From Rikenellaceae bacterium (GTDB taxonomy: Bacteria > Bacteroidota > Bacteroidia > Bacteroidales > Rikenellaceae): a stretch of DNA of 64,000 bases. The position numbers and the translations under genes were made by a program. Below, piece by piece: positions 61,061 through 64,000 of this stretch. A model generated the notes under the pieces. That model was not told the DNA's origin. It did not search any database and was given only the letters and a program-made list of their open reading frames with translations. The DNA is taken from contig SUZH01000002.1 of assembly GCA_015060045.1 (NCBI GenBank), positions 186,001 to 250,000 of the forward strand, written 5' to 3'. The first letter of the stretch is position 1. Every line of letters begins with the position of its first letter.

Positions 61061-61732
61061 TTAGGCACTGAGGAAGCTCTCCAGAATCTTGATGTCGTCC
61101 TGCGGATCGGCGGCGTAACCGTCAGCACCGATCTCCTTGGCAAACTCGGCCGACACGGGAGCACCGCCCACGATAAACTTCACCTCGGGGTGCGTCTCGT
61201 GCACCTTGTCGATGATGGTCTTCATGTTGGTCATCGTCGTGGTCAAGAGGGCCGACAGACCGACGTGGGCACCCGGGTGCTCTTCGAGGGCTGCGAGGAA
61301 CTTCTCGGCCGAAGCATCGACGCCAAGGTCCACCACCTCCCAACCGGCACCCTCGACCATCATGCAGACGAGGTTCTTGCCGATGTCGTGCAGGTCACCA
61401 AAGACCGTACCGATGATAAAGGTACCCTTGCGCTGCACCTCACCCGACTGGAAGAAGGGCTTGATATGCGTCAGGGCGGCATTCATCGCCTTGGCCGAGA
61501 GCAACATCTGCGGCACGAATACCTGACCTTCGGTAAACTTCTGACCCACGCGCGTCATGGCGGGGATCAACGCCTCATCCATAATCTTCGAGGGGGCGAT
61601 GCCGGCATCGAGTGCCTGCTTCGTGAGCTCCATGGCACCCTCCTGACCGCGCATCTGCGGCGGATAGGGCGAGGCGGTGTTGATCTTACCAAATTCGATG
61701 CAGGTGAAGAGTTTTTCGAGGATTTCGTTCAT
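61061..61732 (-). CDS. Corrinoid protein (MtaC/MtbC-type)
   Basis: 223 residues. A helical N-terminal cap (about 1-90) precedes the B12-binding Rossmann domain with the D-x-H-x-x-G motif in FGDLHDIGKNLV (lower-ligand His), then VGLSALLTTTMTNM and IVGGAPVSAEFAKEIGADGYA. It carries the methyl group on cobalt between two methyltransferases. First gene of the three-gene operon, with a -7 element upstream. Confidence 0.93.
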   Translation of the reverse strand: MNEILEKLFTCIEFGKINTASPYPPQMRGQEGAMELTKQALDAGIAPSKIMDEALIPAMTRVGQKFTEGQVFVPQMLLSAKAMNAALTHIKPFFQSGEVQRKGTFIIGTVFGDLHDIGKNLVCMMVEGAGWEVVDLGVDASAEKFLAALEEHPGAHVGLSALLTTTMTNMKTIIDKVHETHPEVKFIVGGAPVSAEFAKEIGADGYAADPQDDIKILESFLSA

Positions 61733-61773
61733 AGTTGTATTGGTTTATTGTTGTTGTTCGCGGTTTAATCATA

Positions 61774-61859
61774 CAAATATAAAAAGAAAAAATAAGAATT
61801 AAAAATTAAAAATTAAGAATTCTCAATTCATTTTCGTATCTTTGTTTGATTGATCAAAC
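61774..61859. promoter_or_regulatory. Divergent promoters and a palindrome
   Basis: Minus-strand TATATTTG (61774-61781) for the corrinoid operon. Plus-strand TATCTTTG (61837-61844) for the beta-helix gene, directly followed by the perfect palindrome GTTTGA-TTGA-TCAAAC (61844-61859), which overlaps the probable start of transcription and could be an operator. AT-rich runs AAAATTAAAAATTAAGAATT lie between. Confidence 0.6.
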
Positions 61860-61867
61860 ACTTCCCT

Positions 61868-63691
61868 ATGAAACGACTCCTGATGCTCCTTGCCGGCCTT
61901 TGTGTGCCGACCCTCTTGATGGCGGGTACGATCCATGTTTCGCCCACGGGCGATGACCGTGCTGCAGGCACAAAAACCGACCCTTTGCGCACGCCCCATG
62001 CCGCGCTGAAGCTGGCACGCGAGTGGCGTCGCACGGCCGATCCACGCACCGCAGGCGGCATCGAGATTCGCTTCGCGGCGGGTCGCTACACGCTCGATCG
62101 CGCCCTCTACCTCCGCCCCGAGGATAGCGGCACGAAGCTTTCGCCCACCATCCTCACGACCGACGAGGGTGCTGAAGGCAAGGTCTTTATCGTCGGCAGC
62201 ACGCCCCTGAAAAATTGGACGAAGGAGGGCAACTGCTGGGTGACCGATGCCCCGAAACAGCACGGTCGTCCGATCCTCACGCGCCAGCTCTGGGGCTTTG
62301 GCGGCAAGCTCTTCCGTGCCAACCAATTTGGCGAGGGGAAGATGCAGCGCATGATCGCTTTCGATCCGCAAAACCGCACCATCACCATCCCCAAGCCCAC
62401 GATCGAGGGGTTAGAGCGCGTCGAAGGGTTAGAGATGATGGTTCACCAACGTTGGGCCACGGCCATCCTGCGCGTCAAGGAGATGCGCTACGAGGGGGAC
62501 AAGGCCATTCTGTCGTTCCTCGAACCCGAAAGTTACCTCGAGTTTGAGCACCCCTGGCCGCAGCCCGTCATGGGCGAGGAGCGGGGCAACTCCTCCTTTA
62601 TGCTGATGAACGCGCGCGAGCTGCTCAACGAGAACTACGAGTGGTGGCAGGAGGGGGCTACGGGTAAGATCTACCTCTACGCCAAAGAGCCTGCCATTGA
62701 CCCGAACAAAACGACGGTCTATATCCCCCACCTGGAGCGCCTCATGACGATCGAGGGCGCACCGAAAAGGGCGGTGGAGTACATCACCTTCCGCGGCCTT
62801 ACCTTTGCCGATACGGCCTGGAATCGCCCCTCGGAGGCGGGGCATGTGACCCTGCAGGGCGGTTTCCCCTTCATCGACGGCTACAAGCTCCACGACAAGC
62901 CCGGCTTTGCGTGGGACGAAAACCTCGAAAATCAGGCCTGGCTCCTCCGTCCCGAGGCGGCCGTTTCGGTCACCCATGCCCGCCACATCACCTTCGACGG
63001 CTGCTCGTTTGTCGCCCTCGGCTCGACGGGCCTGGATTTGGCTGCGAATGTTCACCACGCCACCGTCACCGCCTGCACCTTCCGCAACATCGGCGGCACG
63101 GCACTCCTCGCAGGCTCGTTTGGCGAAGGCCCCACCGAGGTCCATATCCCCTACAACCGGATCGGCTCGGAGGAGGGTTTCTGCTCCTACCTCACGCTCG
63201 CCGATAACCGCATCACGAACTGTACGCGCGAGGATTGGGGCGCCGTCGGCATCGGCTGCGGCTATGTGCACGATGTAACAATCACGCGCAACTTGGTCGA
63301 TGGGGTCAATTACTCGGCCATTGCCGTGGGCTGGGGCTGGACGAAACACAAGACGGGGATGAAAAACAACCGCATCATCCAAAACACGGTGCGCAACTAT
63401 GCCCGTCAGCTCTACGACACGGGAGGCATCTACACCCTCTCGAATCAGCCCCATTCGCTCATCGAAAATAACATCCTCTACGCCCCCACCGAAGCGCCCT
63501 ACGCCACGAACCACCGCGCCTTCTGCATCTACCTCGATGCGGCGACGGACGGCTACACGATCCGCGACAACTGGTGCGAGGTGAAGGATTCGTTCGGCTT
63601 CAACAACCCCGGCCCGAAGATCCGTTTCGAGGGCGAGAACTCGCCGCAGATGAATCGTAAGGTGTTGGAGCTGCCCGATGTAACATACTGA
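61868..63691 (+). CDS. Right-handed beta-helix protein, GH141-like
   Basis: 607 residues from MKRLLMLLAGLCV with a signal peptide (ending LLMAG). IHVSPTGDDRAAGTKTDPLRT is the usual start of beta-helix glycoside hydrolases; coils run from about 90 to 590, with ITFDGCSFVALGSTGLDL, YNRIGSEEGFCSYLTLADN and GIYTLSNQPHSLIENNILYA. Layout and length resemble GH141 (alpha-fucosidase/xylanase-type enzymes of RG-II loci), but related families (GH120, inverting galactosidases) are possible. It is probably a further pectin or plant-glycan enzyme. Confidence 0.75.
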   Translation: MKRLLMLLAGLCVPTLLMAGTIHVSPTGDDRAAGTKTDPLRTPHAALKLAREWRRTADPRTAGGIEIRFAAGRYTLDRALYLRPEDSGTKLSPTILTTDEGAEGKVFIVGSTPLKNWTKEGNCWVTDAPKQHGRPILTRQLWGFGGKLFRANQFGEGKMQRMIAFDPQNRTITIPKPTIEGLERVEGLEMMVHQRWATAILRVKEMRYEGDKAILSFLEPESYLEFEHPWPQPVMGEERGNSSFMLMNARELLNENYEWWQEGATGKIYLYAKEPAIDPNKTTVYIPHLERLMTIEGAPKRAVEYITFRGLTFADTAWNRPSEAGHVTLQGGFPFIDGYKLHDKPGFAWDENLENQAWLLRPEAAVSVTHARHITFDGCSFVALGSTGLDLAANVHHATVTACTFRNIGGTALLAGSFGEGPTEVHIPYNRIGSEEGFCSYLTLADNRITNCTREDWGAVGIGCGYVHDVTITRNLVDGVNYSAIAVGWGWTKHKTGMKNNRIIQNTVRNYARQLYDTGGIYTLSNQPHSLIENNILYAPTEAPYATNHRAFCIYLDAATDGYTIRDNWCEVKDSFGFNNPGPKIRFEGENSPQMNRKVLELPDVTY

Positions 63692-63724
63692 TAACGAAAA
63701 GCAAACAACTAAACCCAAATAACT

Positions 63725-64000
63725 GTGAAACAGACCAATTACCACCTTTTTGATTTCCTGGACTTCGACACCGACCTACAGCGTGACGAGGCCCTTTGGA
63801 AAGCCTACAAACCCACCTCGGTCGAGTCCGTCGAGGGCGACATTCATATTACGGTACCCTTCCAAAAGCAGCTCAAGGCGGCCGACATGGCAGCCGACAC
63901 GCAGTGTGAGCCGATCAGCCACACGCTCATCCTGCGCGCCTATGGCGATGAGATCGTGCGCCTCTTCCTCTCGACCCGTGGCGAGCAGCCTACGGAGAAG
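63725..64000 (+). CDS. Partial gene, possible GH31-type glycosidase N-terminus
   Basis: An open frame starts at GTG 63725 and runs off the window (92 codons, no stop). The product begins (M)KQTNYHLFDFLDFDTDLQ and continues with a strand-rich segment (VEGDIHITVPFQKQ, SHTLILRAYGDEIVRLFLST) like the N-terminal beta-sandwich (DUF4968) of GH31 enzymes. No signal peptide. The start lies 33 bases after the beta-helix gene, suggesting one operon. The family call is tentative because the catalytic domain is outside. Confidence 0.5.
   Translation, partial: MKQTNYHLFDFLDFDTDLQRDEALWKAYKPTSVESVEGDIHITVPFQKQLKAADMAADTQCEPISHTLILRAYGDEIVRLFLSTRGEQPTEK

Overview
The window comes from a Bacteroidota genome, most likely a gut Bacteroidales of the Rikenellaceae/Alistipes type. 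This rests on repeated TAnnTTTG (-7) promoters with an upstream TTTG/TTG, many short-signal lipoproteins, Bacteroidetes-only families (DUF5606, DUF5689, DUF4988, DUF4861), fairly GC-rich coding DNA with AT-rich spacers, and a pectin-degradation locus. The genus is an inference. I see no rRNA, CRISPR array, transposase or prophage.

Layout. 1-2053: a zinc-type ABC transporter (binding lipoprotein plus ATPase, no permease in view) behind a Fur/Zur-like palindrome. 2087-2305: a promoter followed by a roughly 200-nt rod-shaped RNA candidate resembling 6S RNA. 2362-4619: a compact operon of six small unrecognised genes in which two paralogous proteins flank a PD-(D/E)XK nuclease-like protein, with two membrane proteins and one charged helical protein. 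This is the least explained part of the window. 4641-4963: tandem terminator repeats and a long hairpin element. 4966-28982: mostly core and envelope genes (OmpA-like, DUF5606, MscS, two overlapping DUF5689 lipoproteins, ObgE, an apparently plug-less TonB-type barrel, PepD, an LRR lipoprotein, Era, a TPR protein, an MFS carrier, a glycosyltransferase, an acyl-ACP thioesterase, DUF2975 plus XRE regulator, an M16 peptidase, an RluB-like synthase, a MATE pump).

29002-42862 and 47229-58578 form a pectin locus in two blocks. The left block holds GH43, pectin methylesterase and the complete galacturonate isomerase pathway (UxaC, UxaB, UxaA, KdgK, Eda) with an ExuT-type transporter, then a DUF4861 lipoprotein and an Asp-box/MORN lipoprotein. 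The right block holds an STN-alpha/beta-hydrolase fusion, DUF4861, GH28 polygalacturonase, two DUF4988 lipoproteins (one fused to a PL1 pectate lyase), a CE12-CE8 fusion and GH105. Together they would de-esterify and cut homogalacturonan outside the cell, trim the unsaturated ends, import uronic acid and convert it to pyruvate and glyceraldehyde-3-phosphate. No SusC/SusD pair or local regulator is visible.

The two pectin blocks are separated by a housekeeping island (lipoprotein, TsaB, SmpB, DnaG; 43038-47031) that is bracketed exactly by a 91-bp inverted repeat differing at one base. After the pectin locus come tRNA-Ser(GCU), a repeat-rich spacer, a three-gene corrinoid methyl-transfer cluster (MetH-activation-like protein, UroD-type methyltransferase, corrinoid protein), a GH141-like beta-helix protein and the start of a possible GH31 gene cut by the window edge.
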